A DNA stretch of 64,000 bases from JAJCYX01 sp965243825 (GTDB lineage Bacteria > Chloroflexota > Dehalococcoidia > Lucifugimonadales > Lucifugimonadaceae): assembly GCA_965243825.1 (NCBI GenBank), contig CBDEVT010000001.1, forward strand, positions 1,488,001-1,552,000. Reading direction: 5' to 3'. The notes under the pieces are model-generated. The model saw nothing but the letters and a program-made list of their open reading frames with translations. It had not been told where the DNA came from and ran no database searches. A program made the translations under genes and the position numbers. Shown piece by piece: positions 8,422-16,161 of the stretch; within the stretch, counting starts at the first letter, position 1; every line of letters begins with the position of its first letter.

Positions 8422-9066
8422 ATGGTCATCGAGACAGGCGCGAACGGCAAGATAGCAAGCGATTTTGATTTCGAAGATGGCGTCCAGTTAACAGCCGAGT
8501 GCAAACGGAAGGTTGCTGCCGGTGTTCAGGGAATCCTGGCTACCGTAGGAACTCACGCCGATCCCGAAGGCACTGCAGACACACCAAAACGCGTCGCCAA
8601 CATGTACGACGAGTTACTTTCCGGATACTCGCTTAATCCCGAGAAAATCCTCAACAACGCTCTGTTTGACGTTGAGTACGACGAGATGGTGGTTGTTAAG
8701 GACATCGATTTCTACAGCCTGTGTGAGCACCACATGCTTCCGTTCTACGGCAAAGCCCACGTCGGTTATCTGCCCGACAAGAAAGTTGTAGGTCTAAGCA
8801 AGATCCCGCGCCTCGTCGACATGTTTGCTAAACGGTTGCAGGTGCAAGAGCGAATGACCCAACAGATCGCAGCCGCAATCGACGAACTGGTGGTTCCAAG
8901 AGGTGTGGGAGTGGTCGTGGAGGCGCATCACCTCTGCGCAGCGATGCGTGGTGTCCGAAAGCCGGGCACCGTCATGACTACCAGCTCAGTCAGAGGTCAG
9001 TTCAGAGACAACTCTTCAACCCGAGATGAGTTCATGTCGCACGTGCGGGCCGACCACCACGGCTAG
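8422..9066 (+). CDS. folE: GTP cyclohydrolase I
   Basis: A 214-residue zinc enzyme converting GTP to 7,8-dihydroneopterin triphosphate, the first step to folate and other reduced pterins. The zinc ligands are in place: Cys101 and His104 in SLCEHHMLP, and Cys171 in HHLCAAMRG. The GLSKIPRLV and QERMTQQIA segments are family hallmarks. The N-terminal extension is short and variable. It is followed after 15 bases by a pteridine-reductase-like SDR and then two more pterin-type genes, so it probably leads a dedicated reduced-pterin operon. The canonical folP/folK folate genes are not in the window. Confidence 0.97.
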   Translation: MVIETGANGKIASDFDFEDGVQLTAECKRKVAAGVQGILATVGTHADPEGTADTPKRVANMYDELLSGYSLNPEKILNNALFDVEYDEMVVVKDIDFYSLCEHHMLPFYGKAHVGYLPDKKVVGLSKIPRLVDMFAKRLQVQERMTQQIAAAIDELVVPRGVGVVVEAHHLCAAMRGVRKPGTVMTTSSVRGQFRDNSSTRDEFMSHVRADHHG

Positions 9067-9081
9067 TCGACGGAGATTCGT

Positions 9082-9810
9082 TTGCAGATTCCTGGAAGCA
9101 CCGCACTTGTAACTGGTGGCGGAAGGCGTGTTGGCAAAGCGATCGTTCTTGCGCTCGCAGCGGCAGGTGCAGACGTCGCGATCCACTACAACAGTTCGGC
9201 GAGCGAAGCAGAGAAAACTGCCGATGAAGCACGTGCACTCGGCGTTGCCGCTGGAACCTTTGAGGCGGATCTATCAGACCCGGAATCGGCTTCACGTCTG
9301 ATTGAAGACGTAGGTGGTTCTTTCGGCGTCATAAGCATTCTCATCAACAATGCCTCCATGTTCAGCAAGCAGACATTCGAAGAAACGTCGCTGGACGTGT
9401 GGGATGCATACATGTCGGTTAACTTCCGGACGCCCTTTTTACTGGCCCAGGCGATGCAGAGAGCGCTTCCAGAGGGCCAGACAGGCAAAGTGATTGGGCT
9501 TAATGATTGGCGTACCGCCAGGGCAAACAGGTTCGCCTATGGTGTGAGTAAGGCAGCACTCAGTGGGTTGAATCGTTCTCTAGCCGTAGCAATGGCGCCT
9601 AACGTCCAGGTAAATGAGGTCGCACTGGGTGCGATCCTGCCGCCTGCAGATAGTGACGGTAGTGAGACCGGTGAACACGTGGCGAAGGCGAGTCCGGCCG
9701 GACGAATGGGGAGATTGGACGAAGTTACCGGCGCAATAATTTCGCTGATCGAGAACGATTTCATAACCGGCGAAACCTTGCACATAGATGGCGGCAGGCA
9801 CATCAGGTAG
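9082..9810 (+). CDS. FolM/PTR1-like pteridine reductase (SDR family)
   Basis: A 242-residue short-chain dehydrogenase. The NADPH site TGGGRRVGKA (residues 11-20) has the Arg-rich turn seen in pteridine reductases. In the active site the usual Ser is absent; Asp142 (in NDW) precedes Tyr153 and Lys157 (YGVSK). Asp in place of Ser is the feature of Leishmania PTR1 and bacterial FolM-type dihydromonapterin or dihydrobiopterin reductases. Together with an adjacent folE this supports reduction of dihydropterins to tetrahydropterins. The start is TTG at 9082 with CGGAG at 9071-9075. The exact pterin reduced is inference. Confidence 0.78.
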   Translation: MQIPGSTALVTGGGRRVGKAIVLALAAAGADVAIHYNSSASEAEKTADEARALGVAAGTFEADLSDPESASRLIEDVGGSFGVISILINNASMFSKQTFEETSLDVWDAYMSVNFRTPFLLAQAMQRALPEGQTGKVIGLNDWRTARANRFAYGVSKAALSGLNRSLAVAMAPNVQVNEVALGAILPPADSDGSETGEHVAKASPAGRMGRLDEVTGAIISLIENDFITGETLHIDGGRHIR

Positions 9811-9819
9811 GAGCTACCG

Positions 9820-10497
9820 ATGACATCGATTTCAGGACTGGACGGACGTATTGCCCTGATCACAGGGGCATCGGGAGCTCTTGGGAGCGCTGCCGTGGAT
9901 GTGTTCTCCGCTGCCGGGGCGTCTGTTCACGGATGTGACTTAACCGGTGACAGCAAGATCAGACTGGATGTGACCGATCCCCGGCAGACCGATGATGCAG
10001 TTGCCAGAGTGATAAATGATGAGGGCAGGATAGACATTCTCCTGAACACCGTAGGGACGTGGTCCCCCCAATCTCACGTCTCTGAAATCGACGACGCGAC
10101 AGTCGACAAACTGATGGCGGTCAACTTCCGTAGCGTTCTCAACATGTCGCGCTCTGCCCTGCCAGGCATGAAAGCCAACGGCTGGGGACGCATCATCAAC
10201 GTGGGAGCCAAACAGGCCCTTCAAAACACTTCAGGCAACTCAGCTTACGGGGCAGCAAAGGCCGCAGTGATCGCATTGACCCAGTCAATCGCTGATGAAG
10301 TCGGTGATGACGGAGTCACATGTAATGCGGTCGTTCCTTCGGTGATGGACACGCCAGCGAATCGCGAAGCTATGCAGGGTGCCGATTTCTCGAAATGGGT
10401 GACGCCTCAACATGTGGCCGAAACGATGGCTTTTCTGTGCACTGAAGCCGGGGGCAACATCAACGGCGCATCTATACCGGTCTGGAATCGGGCATGA
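9820..10497 (+). CDS. SDR resembling dihydropteridine reductase (QDPR)
   Basis: A 225-residue SDR with the nucleotide site TGASGALG (15-22) and Tyr143/Lys147 (YGAAK). The catalytic Ser is missing; the position is held by VGAK (128-131), as I recall for vertebrate dihydropteridine reductase (LAGAK). The C-terminal block DTPANREAMQGADFSKW also parallels the QDPR block around DTPMNRK...ADFSSW. QDPR regenerates tetrahydropterin from quinonoid dihydropterin. Bacterial SDRs of unknown function share this block, so sequence alone is suggestive, but its place between a FolM-like reductase and FolB/FolX strengthens the call. It overlaps the next gene by 4 bases. Confidence 0.62.
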   Translation: MTSISGLDGRIALITGASGALGSAAVDVFSAAGASVHGCDLTGDSKIRLDVTDPRQTDDAVARVINDEGRIDILLNTVGTWSPQSHVSEIDDATVDKLMAVNFRSVLNMSRSALPGMKANGWGRIINVGAKQALQNTSGNSAYGAAKAAVIALTQSIADEVGDDGVTCNAVVPSVMDTPANREAMQGADFSKWVTPQHVAETMAFLCTEAGGNINGASIPVWNRA

Positions 10498-10868
10498 GTG
10501 ACCATGCGCTGGATCGGATCTTTATCGAAGGTCTCAGTTTCTACTGCATCATCGGGATCAATGACTGGGAGCGAGTCGCCAGGCAGGTGATCGAGATCGA
10601 CATCACGCTGTACGCAGACCTTTCGACCGCTGCAAAAAGCGATGATGTGAATGACACTATCAACTATCGTGATGTCAGTCGGAAGATCCGGGATTTCGTA
10701 GAAAACTCGACATTCGGCTTAGTAGAGAAACTTGCTGACGGCGTGGCCAGTCTGTGCCTCGAGGATAAACGTGTTCAGAAGGTCGATGTGATGCTGCGGA
10801 AACCCGGAGCTCTCAGACTTGGAAGGTCGGTGGGGCTGGATATCACCCGTACACGATCAGAACACTAA
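10494..10868 (+). CDS. Dihydroneopterin aldolase/epimerase (FolB/FolX family)
   Basis: A 124-residue T-fold pterin enzyme. The N-terminus (IFIEGLSFYCIIGINDWE) gives the pterin-anchoring Glu, INYRD supplies the conserved Tyr, and KPGALR the catalytic Lys. The segment from VNDTINYRDVSRKI to FGLVEKLADGV is closer to my memory of E. coli FolX (dihydroneopterin triphosphate 2'-epimerase), while KPGA is FolB-like. It could therefore give hydroxymethyl-dihydropterin for folate or dihydromonapterin for a FolM-type pathway. The ATG overlaps the stop of the QDPR-like gene, showing tight operon organisation. Confidence 0.85.
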   Translation: MSDHALDRIFIEGLSFYCIIGINDWERVARQVIEIDITLYADLSTAAKSDDVNDTINYRDVSRKIRDFVENSTFGLVEKLADGVASLCLEDKRVQKVDVMLRKPGALRLGRSVGLDITRTRSEH

Positions 10869-10905
10869 GCTGACGCTTCAGCAGGCGAAGTAGATTCTGA
10901 TCTCA

Positions 10906-10922
10906 GTTACCGCCGCGGTAAC
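10906..10922 (+). terminator. Hairpin after the pterin operon
   Basis: GTTACCGC at 10906-10913 and GCGGTAAC at 10915-10922 form a near-perfect palindrome 38 bases after the folB/folX stop, followed by GCTTCTTGT. It is a weak intrinsic terminator or a dyad operator. The rest of the 264-base gap to the racemase gene holds only a small hairpin (10970-10984) and no convincing gene or promoter. Confidence 0.4.
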
Positions 10923-11132
10923 GCTTCTTGTGACAGAATTTGGGTAAGATCGGACCGTGAAAGGTAAATAAGCGGCAGCCGCTTCATGCCGATCGCTGTG
11001 TATCCCGTTCGTTCGTGCCGGTCCGGGCTGGATCCGGTCCGATTTCCGGCAGAGCGAGCGGGGCCGAAGGGACTGCGGTAACTGTGAGCCACAGGCCTGA
11101 AACGTCTGCCGCCTTGCTCCACGCTACCGCCA

Positions 11133-12398
11133 ATGAAGTTACGGTTAGATTACGGCTCCGACGGCCTTGAAGTTGAACTGCCAGACAGTGCCGAAATCAT
11201 CGAGCCAGCCCACGTAGATTCCGTTCCTGATCCTCACTCTGCACTGCTGGATGCTATTCGAGCACCTTTCGGCCCTCGACGGCTAAAAGACGTTCTTAAG
11301 TCCGGAGGCCGCATCGGGATTTCAGTTTGCGACTTCACTCGTGCCCAGCCTCGGAAAGAGATGCTGGCAGCCATCTTCGAAGAACTGGCAGATGTTCCTG
11401 CTGATTCGTTCACGATTTTCGTCGCAACCGGTACACATCGTGCCAATACACCCGATGAACTGGAGCAGATGCTAGGGACGCAAGTGCTGCGCGACTACCG
11501 TGTTGTCAACCACGTCGCTCGAGACGAATCTACCCTGCGGCACGTAGGTACGACGGCGAGCGGTGTCGACGTGATGATGAACGCCGAGTGGCTGGACTGC
11601 GATGTCAGAATCACAACAGGGTTCGTTGAGCCACACTTCTTTGCCGGATTCAGCGGCGGGCCAAAAATGGCTGCACCCGGACTCGCAGGCCTTGAGACCG
11701 TTATGACACTTCACGATGCGGCCCACATTGGGAGTCCTAACGCCACCTGGGGGGTCACTAACGGCAATCCGGTTCATGATGACGTCCGTGAAATCGCCCA
11801 GATGACAGGTGTCGATTTCGCAATTGATGTGACTCTGAACCGGGACAAACAGATAACTGGCGTATTCGCCGGTGAATTGCTGACTGAACATGCTGCTGCC
11901 TGTAGTGCCGCCAAGAGTACGGTGATGCAGGCCGTTAGCGAGCCGTTCGACGTGGTCCTGACCACTAATTCAGGGTTTCCGCTGGATCAGAACCTTTACC
12001 AGGCTGTGAAAGGCATGTCTGCCGCCGCAAAGGTTGTAAAACAGGGAGGGACGATCATCTGCGTTGCTGAATGCCGAGATGGCATTCCAGATCACGGATC
12101 GTATTCCGAGATACTTGGTTCGGCTGACTCACCGGCAGAACTGCTGAATCTGATTCAGTCGCCTGGCTACAGGGTTCCCGATCAGTGGCAGGTGCAGATC
12201 CAGGCGATGATCCAGGATAAGGCGAACGTCCAGGTTAAAGCTGGCATGCTGACCGATGATCAACTTAATGCTGCTCACTTCGAGCCAGTTGACGATGTGT
12301 CAGCGGCGGTTGAATCTGCACTCGCCTTAGCCGGTGCAGGCGCTCGACTGTGCGTACTCCCGCAAGGACCGCAGACAATTCCCTATCTTGGTGGATAG
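11133..12398 (+). CDS. LarA-family nickel-dependent racemase
   Basis: A 421-residue lactate-racemase-family protein. The residues known from Lactobacillus plantarum LarA appear with a constant offset: His102 (LarA His108), His168 (His174), Lys178 (Lys184, which binds the nickel-pincer cofactor) and His194 (His200). Asp67 and Arg70 match the upstream DxxR pair. The enzyme should therefore use the NPN pincer cofactor made by LarB, LarC and LarE, none of which is in the window. LarA paralogs act on various 2-hydroxy acids, so lactate is only one possible substrate. The ATG at 11133 has no clear ribosome binding site. The gene converges on the DGPF gene 8 bases away. Confidence 0.88.
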   Translation: MKLRLDYGSDGLEVELPDSAEIIEPAHVDSVPDPHSALLDAIRAPFGPRRLKDVLKSGGRIGISVCDFTRAQPRKEMLAAIFEELADVPADSFTIFVATGTHRANTPDELEQMLGTQVLRDYRVVNHVARDESTLRHVGTTASGVDVMMNAEWLDCDVRITTGFVEPHFFAGFSGGPKMAAPGLAGLETVMTLHDAAHIGSPNATWGVTNGNPVHDDVREIAQMTGVDFAIDVTLNRDKQITGVFAGELLTEHAAACSAAKSTVMQAVSEPFDVVLTTNSGFPLDQNLYQAVKGMSAAAKVVKQGGTIICVAECRDGIPDHGSYSEILGSADSPAELLNLIQSPGYRVPDQWQVQIQAMIQDKANVQVKAGMLTDDQLNAAHFEPVDDVSAAVESALALAGAGARLCVLPQGPQTIPYLGG

Positions 12399-12406
12399 TT
12401 AGACCG

Positions 12407-12748
12407 TTACACCATCTGGCGGACCTCGACTACACCGTGAGCCGCGCAGGGCATCTTCTCTGCATAACTCATGGCCTCTGCCATATCAGCGCAGTCAAGA
12501 ATGTAGACGCCACCAAGCTGTTCCTTGGTCTCGGCATAAGGTCCGTCTGTACTCGAGAACGTGGTGCCCGTCCCCGGTTTCACGGTTTTGGCTTCGTCAG
12601 AAGGAACTAGCGCGTGCCAGCTGATCAGCTTTCCTGAACTCTCAGCAAGCTGGTGGAATTCTCCCCACTGTGCTGATCGCTCTTCGCTGATTCGGGTGGG
12701 CGTCTCTCCGATGGATTCGTCTCCGTACAGCAGAAACATGTACTTCAT
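12407..12748 (-). CDS. DGPF-domain (YCII-related) protein A
   Basis: A 113-residue YCII/DGPF protein with the signature TDGPYAETKEQLGG at its centre. The family forms small dimeric alpha-beta barrels of unknown biochemical function and is the conserved neighbour of ECF42 sigma factors. It lies 73 bases downstream of the sigma gene on the same strand, with AGGAG before the ATG. It may be co-transcribed with the sigma factor or driven from its own promoter; I could not find a clear TGTCGA box in the 73-base gap. Two more DGPF genes lie upstream of the sigma gene. Confidence 0.85.
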   Translation of the reverse strand: MKYMFLLYGDESIGETPTRISEERSAQWGEFHQLAESSGKLISWHALVPSDEAKTVKPGTGTTFSSTDGPYAETKEQLGGVYILDCADMAEAMSYAEKMPCAAHGVVEVRQMV

Positions 12749-12821
12749 TCGACTCGTGACTCCTGATTGATTTGCCCCTCATCATCACTTCTCGCCAACT
12801 TCGGCATGACACTCATCGCGT

Positions 12822-14102
12822 TTATGCTCCTGAGTTAACTTCTTCCAACCTTCGCCGGAGAAACCTCTGTTCTGGAGCGCTCTCTGCAAGTTCAAGTGCC
12901 TTTTCGTACGCCAGTTCAGCCTCGTGCAATCTTCCAAGCCGCCGAAGGAGATCCGCCCTGCTCGAATGCAGAAACAAGTACCTCTCCATGCGGGAATCCT
13001 CGGCTAATGTGTCAACGATTTCCAGGGCTGCTTCGACCTCCCCGGCCATCGCCAGTGCTACCGCTCGGTTCAGGCTAACCACAGGAGATGGCTGGGCGCT
13101 CTCGAGTGCGTCGTACAGAAACACGATCTGGCGCCAATCCGTCTCCTCGGGAGTATCGGCCTCGCAATGAACCGCGGCAATCGCTGCCTGTAGCTGATAA
13201 ACGCCCGGTTTACCGAGCCTGAGCACACCTTCCAGAAGCCGAATCCCTTCGGCTATCTGCTCCTGGTTCCATAGTGTGCGGTCCTGGTCCTCCAGCAGAA
13301 CCTGATCGCCGTGCTCACCGACCCTTGCCGCCTTACGGGAGTCCTGTAGAAGCATCAATGCAAGCAGGCCGGCGACTTCTGGCTCGTCCGGCATCAGGAG
13401 CCTCATGACTCGCCCTAATCTGATCGCCTCATCGCACAGTTCGAACCTGATCAGATCGTCTCCAGCGCTCGCTGAATAGCCTTCGTTGAAGATCAGGTAG
13501 ATGACAGCCAGGACAGAAGGCACTCGTTCGGGAAGGAGATGGTCAGGAGGTACTCTGTACGGTATACGGGCATCTTTAATCTTTCTTTTTGCACGTACTA
13601 AACGCTGAGCCAGAGTCGGTTCCGGTACCAGAAAAGCACGAGCGATCTCCTGTGTTGTAAGGCCACCGAGGGTGCGTAGGGTCAAGGCCAGCTGGGCTTC
13701 GACATTGATGGCAGGGTGGCAGCAGGTGAAGATCAGTCTAAGTCTGTCGTCTTCGAGCATTGAATCGGAGGTGGCCTCTACCATTTCGAACTCCGTTTCC
13801 TCTTCGCCATCGTCTCTTGCAAGAGCAGATTGCTTTTCGTCGCGCACCTTTTCACGGCGAATGCGGTCAATCGCTTTGCGACGCGCTGCTGTTGTTAACC
13901 ACGCACCCGGATTGTCCGGCACCCCGTCACGCTGCCAACGGTCCAGCGCAACAGTCATGGCATCCTGCAACGCCTCTTCAGCAAGATCGAAGTCACCGAG
14001 AGATCGAATCAAGGTTGCGATGATTAGTCCATGCTCTTCGCGGAAAACCTGATCGATCGCCTCAGAAGGAGTCGAACGTTCACTCTTGCGAGGCTGGCTC
14101 AC
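12822..14102 (-). CDS. ECF sigma factor with C-terminal TPR-like extension (ECF42 group)
   Basis: A 426-residue sigma-70 family protein. Region 2 covers about residues 17-85 (AEEALQDAMTVALDRW to AIDRIRREK) and region 4 about 130-180 (LTTQEIARAFLVPEPTLAQRL, a helix-turn-helix). A helical extension of about 240 residues follows, with TPR-like elements near the end (AELAYEKALELAESAPEQ). This build and the flanking DGPF genes define the ECF42 group. No anti-sigma gene is present; in ECF42 the extension itself is reported to control activity. The ATG overlaps the stop of DGPF gene B by 4 bases, so the two are coupled. Confidence 0.92.
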   Translation of the reverse strand: MSQPRKSERSTPSEAIDQVFREEHGLIIATLIRSLGDFDLAEEALQDAMTVALDRWQRDGVPDNPGAWLTTAARRKAIDRIRREKVRDEKQSALARDDGEEETEFEMVEATSDSMLEDDRLRLIFTCCHPAINVEAQLALTLRTLGGLTTQEIARAFLVPEPTLAQRLVRAKRKIKDARIPYRVPPDHLLPERVPSVLAVIYLIFNEGYSASAGDDLIRFELCDEAIRLGRVMRLLMPDEPEVAGLLALMLLQDSRKAARVGEHGDQVLLEDQDRTLWNQEQIAEGIRLLEGVLRLGKPGVYQLQAAIAAVHCEADTPEETDWRQIVFLYDALESAQPSPVVSLNRAVALAMAGEVEAALEIVDTLAEDSRMERYLFLHSSRADLLRRLGRLHEAELAYEKALELAESAPEQRFLRRRLEEVNSGA

Positions 14103-14464
14103 GGAAGACTTCGCTCTTCGTCAACGACCCGGCGGACCTCAAGGGTCGAATCCATCACAGGCGGAATCAGTCGCATCCAAGTCAATACCTGGTCGAGATC
14201 GTGCGCTTCAATGAGGTAGTAGCCCCCCAGTTGCTCCTTCGATTCGGTGAATGGCCCGTCGATTATCGAAGGCTTGCCCTCACGGATTCGGACCAGGATC
14301 GATTCGCTGGATGGATGAAGCCTGTGGGTGCCGAGTAGTGAACCTTCTCGAGCGACCGTTTCCTCGAACGGTCTTAACGCAGCTATCGCTTCCTGGGCCT
14401 GATCGGGCGGCAATTCGGAAAATTCGCTGTCATCGCCGTGAATGAGTATCAGAAATCGTGGCAT
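14099..14464 (-). CDS. DGPF-domain (YCII-related) protein B
   Basis: A 121-residue DGPF protein (IDGPFTESKEQLGGYY), here with the canonical Asp-Gly-Pro-Phe. Family function is unknown. It overlaps the sigma gene by 4 bases and follows DGPF gene C by 34 bases, so it is the middle gene of a C-B-sigma operon. The sequence diverges clearly from A and C, which argues against a recent duplication. An intact fold and active-site-like polar residues suggest a small-molecule enzyme or sensor role, but nothing in the sequence identifies a substrate. Confidence 0.85.
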   Translation of the reverse strand: MPRFLILIHGDDSEFSELPPDQAQEAIAALRPFEETVAREGSLLGTHRLHPSSESILVRIREGKPSIIDGPFTESKEQLGGYYLIEAHDLDQVLTWMRLIPPVMDSTLEVRRVVDEERSLP

Positions 14465-14498
14465 TGTCTGGTTCTCAAGAATCTTGCGGAGCGGTCAT

Positions 14499-14849
14499 CT
14501 AGATGTCGATCTCAAGTATCGGTCGTACCTCAACCGCGCCATCTCTGGCTGCGGGAATTCGGGCCGCCCATTCAATTGCCTGGTCTAAATTTTCGCACTC
14601 AAGCATATAAAACCCTGCAATTATCTCCTGCGCCTGATTGAATGGCCCGTCACTCACACTCGCTCCACTCTCCATCATCTTCACCACAGTTGCAGTTTCA
14701 CCGGGTTGCAGCGCCTCACCTCCAAGAAACACGCCTGCCTGCCTGGCATCCCTGTTAAAGCGAACATATTCGCCGTATAGCTTCTGTCGATCCTCCTCTG
14801 ATTGAGAAGCATCTCGATCGCCGGTGAATATCATTGCCAGGTATCGCAT
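14499..14849 (-). CDS. DGPF-domain (YCII-related) protein C
   Basis: A 116-residue DGPF protein (VSDGPFNQAQEIIAGFYMLE). The open frame extends further upstream to about 15119, but homology begins at MRYLAMIFTGDRD, and the ECF42-like promoter lies just ahead of this ATG, so I place the start at 14849. That matches the length of the other two DGPF proteins. It is the first gene of the sigma operon and therefore likely the most directly controlled by the ECF42-like factor. Confidence 0.85.
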   Translation of the reverse strand: MRYLAMIFTGDRDASQSEEDRQKLYGEYVRFNRDARQAGVFLGGEALQPGETATVVKMMESGASVSDGPFNQAQEIIAGFYMLECENLDQAIEWAARIPAARDGAVEVRPILEIDI

Positions 14850-14915
14850 GTCCAACCGTTTTCCACTATGAGCGCAAGTCAGGTTCGATTTCCGATTTGA
14901 AGTTCTTGTAATCAC

Positions 14916-14942
14916 GACGCAACCGGACATCGATTTTCGACA
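14916..14942 (-). promoter_or_regulatory. ECF42-type promoter upstream of the DGPF-sigma operon
   Basis: On the minus strand TGTCGA (14942-14937) is followed after 17 nt by CGTC (14919-14916), then GTGATT. As I recall, ECF42 targets carry TGTCGA at -35 and CGA/TC at -10, and this fits. The expected transcript would start near 14908, about 60 nt before the ATG of DGPF gene C. This implies autoregulation of the sigma factor. The motif is seen directly; its use as a promoter is inferred. Confidence 0.65.
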
Positions 14943-14994
14943 TACTCTTGGCAAATAGTCGGCTCTGTGTCGCATCAACGCTGAAAGGGCGGGT

Positions 14995-16026
14995 ATGAAC
15001 TCAGAACTTGCAACGGTTTGGCCGCGTGAAGCCTGGCATGTCGCTGATCCAGAGGAACTGGGGCTAGACAGGACCAGGTTGATTGAAGCAGGCAGCTGGC
15101 TAGCGAACGCTGCAGACAATGACCCTTATCGTGTACTGATTGTCCGTTACGGCAAGATTGCGGCCGAATGGAATTTCCGAATTGATCCGTATGAGGAACT
15201 GAATCAGGCGTCCGCTTCGAAATCGACATTCTCGTGTGTGCTCGGAGTTGCAATCGACGAAGGAGTAATCGGTTCAGCCGATGATCCGGTCGTCGATTAC
15301 TACCCTGAGATGATGGATGTTGCAGCTGGCGAGGGCCCGAAAGCCGGTCGACAGGCTTTCCCGGAAAACGAGGCGATCACATTTCGGCAGTTAATAGGGA
15401 ACACGTCCGGCTACATGAAACCCGGTGAAAGGCCCGGTTCGACATTCAATTACCAGACATTCGGTATGAATATCCTGACGCATGCGGTGGCTTCTGCCTA
15501 CAGTCTGTACAAGACGGCTGATCCTGAGCGCGGAGCAGGATTCGGGACCCTGACCGAATGGAAGGTGCGGAACCCCATTGGAGGAACATGGCCCTGGGAA
15601 TACCGGAACTTCAAGCTTCCACCCCAGGCGAAGCTTGGAATCTTTGGCTACTTCACGGGGTACAAGATGACCACCCGAGATATGGCTCGGTGCGGGCTGT
15701 TGTGGATGCATCAGGGCAATTGGGACGGTACGCAGGTGGTGCCATCGGAGTGGGTCAAAGAAGCCACTCGCGTCAATACTGACGTACTCGCGAATGAACC
15801 AGAAGTGAATCACCGTTACGGTCTCGGTTTCTGGTGCAATGATCGAGGGCAAGTCTGGCCTAACCTGCCGAAAGACTCATTCGCAGCGAGCGGAAACGGT
15901 CAACAGCATATCTGGGTATGTCCGTCACTGGACCTTATGGTCGTCCGAAGTCCTGGGATTTACGATCAGGAAGACCTTTCGCAAGGTAGTGATCTACTGG
16001 AACTGGTAGCCGAGGCAGCCAGATAG
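14995..16026 (+). CDS. Serine hydrolase, beta-lactamase/transpeptidase-like fold
   Basis: A 343-residue protein of the class C beta-lactamase/esterase family. The nucleophile motif SxxK is Ser73-Ala-Ser-Lys76 and the second motif has Tyr153 in FNYQ. A candidate third-motif segment lies near SGNGQQHIWV. No signal peptide is visible, so a cytoplasmic esterase or amidase-like hydrolase is more likely than an antibiotic-degrading enzyme. It is transcribed divergently from the DGPF-sigma operon across 145 bases, but no ECF42 box points in its direction. The ATG at 14995 follows AAAGGGCGGG. Confidence 0.85.
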   Translation: MNSELATVWPREAWHVADPEELGLDRTRLIEAGSWLANAADNDPYRVLIVRYGKIAAEWNFRIDPYEELNQASASKSTFSCVLGVAIDEGVIGSADDPVVDYYPEMMDVAAGEGPKAGRQAFPENEAITFRQLIGNTSGYMKPGERPGSTFNYQTFGMNILTHAVASAYSLYKTADPERGAGFGTLTEWKVRNPIGGTWPWEYRNFKLPPQAKLGIFGYFTGYKMTTRDMARCGLLWMHQGNWDGTQVVPSEWVKEATRVNTDVLANEPEVNHRYGLGFWCNDRGQVWPNLPKDSFAASGNGQQHIWVCPSLDLMVVRSPGIYDQEDLSQGSDLLELVAEAAR

Positions 16027-16161
16027 TCCACCTTAAGAGCGGATAGCCTCTGCTGAATGCACGGTCGTATATAGAGCGTCGGTTTGTAGCCTGCACTGCT
16101 GTTTAGACTCGGTTTGAGCTGGACAATGGGAGCATCAACACAGCGGCGTGGAGACCCCTAC

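Noticed and set aside
10907..11122. 71-codon minus-strand reading frame in the gap before larA
   Set aside because: No family features, low-complexity Arg/Ser composition and overlap with the hairpins of the gap.
14850..15119. N-terminal extension of DGPF protein C
   Set aside because: The frame is open, but the ECF42-type promoter at 14916-14942 lies inside it and homology starts only at ATG 14849.
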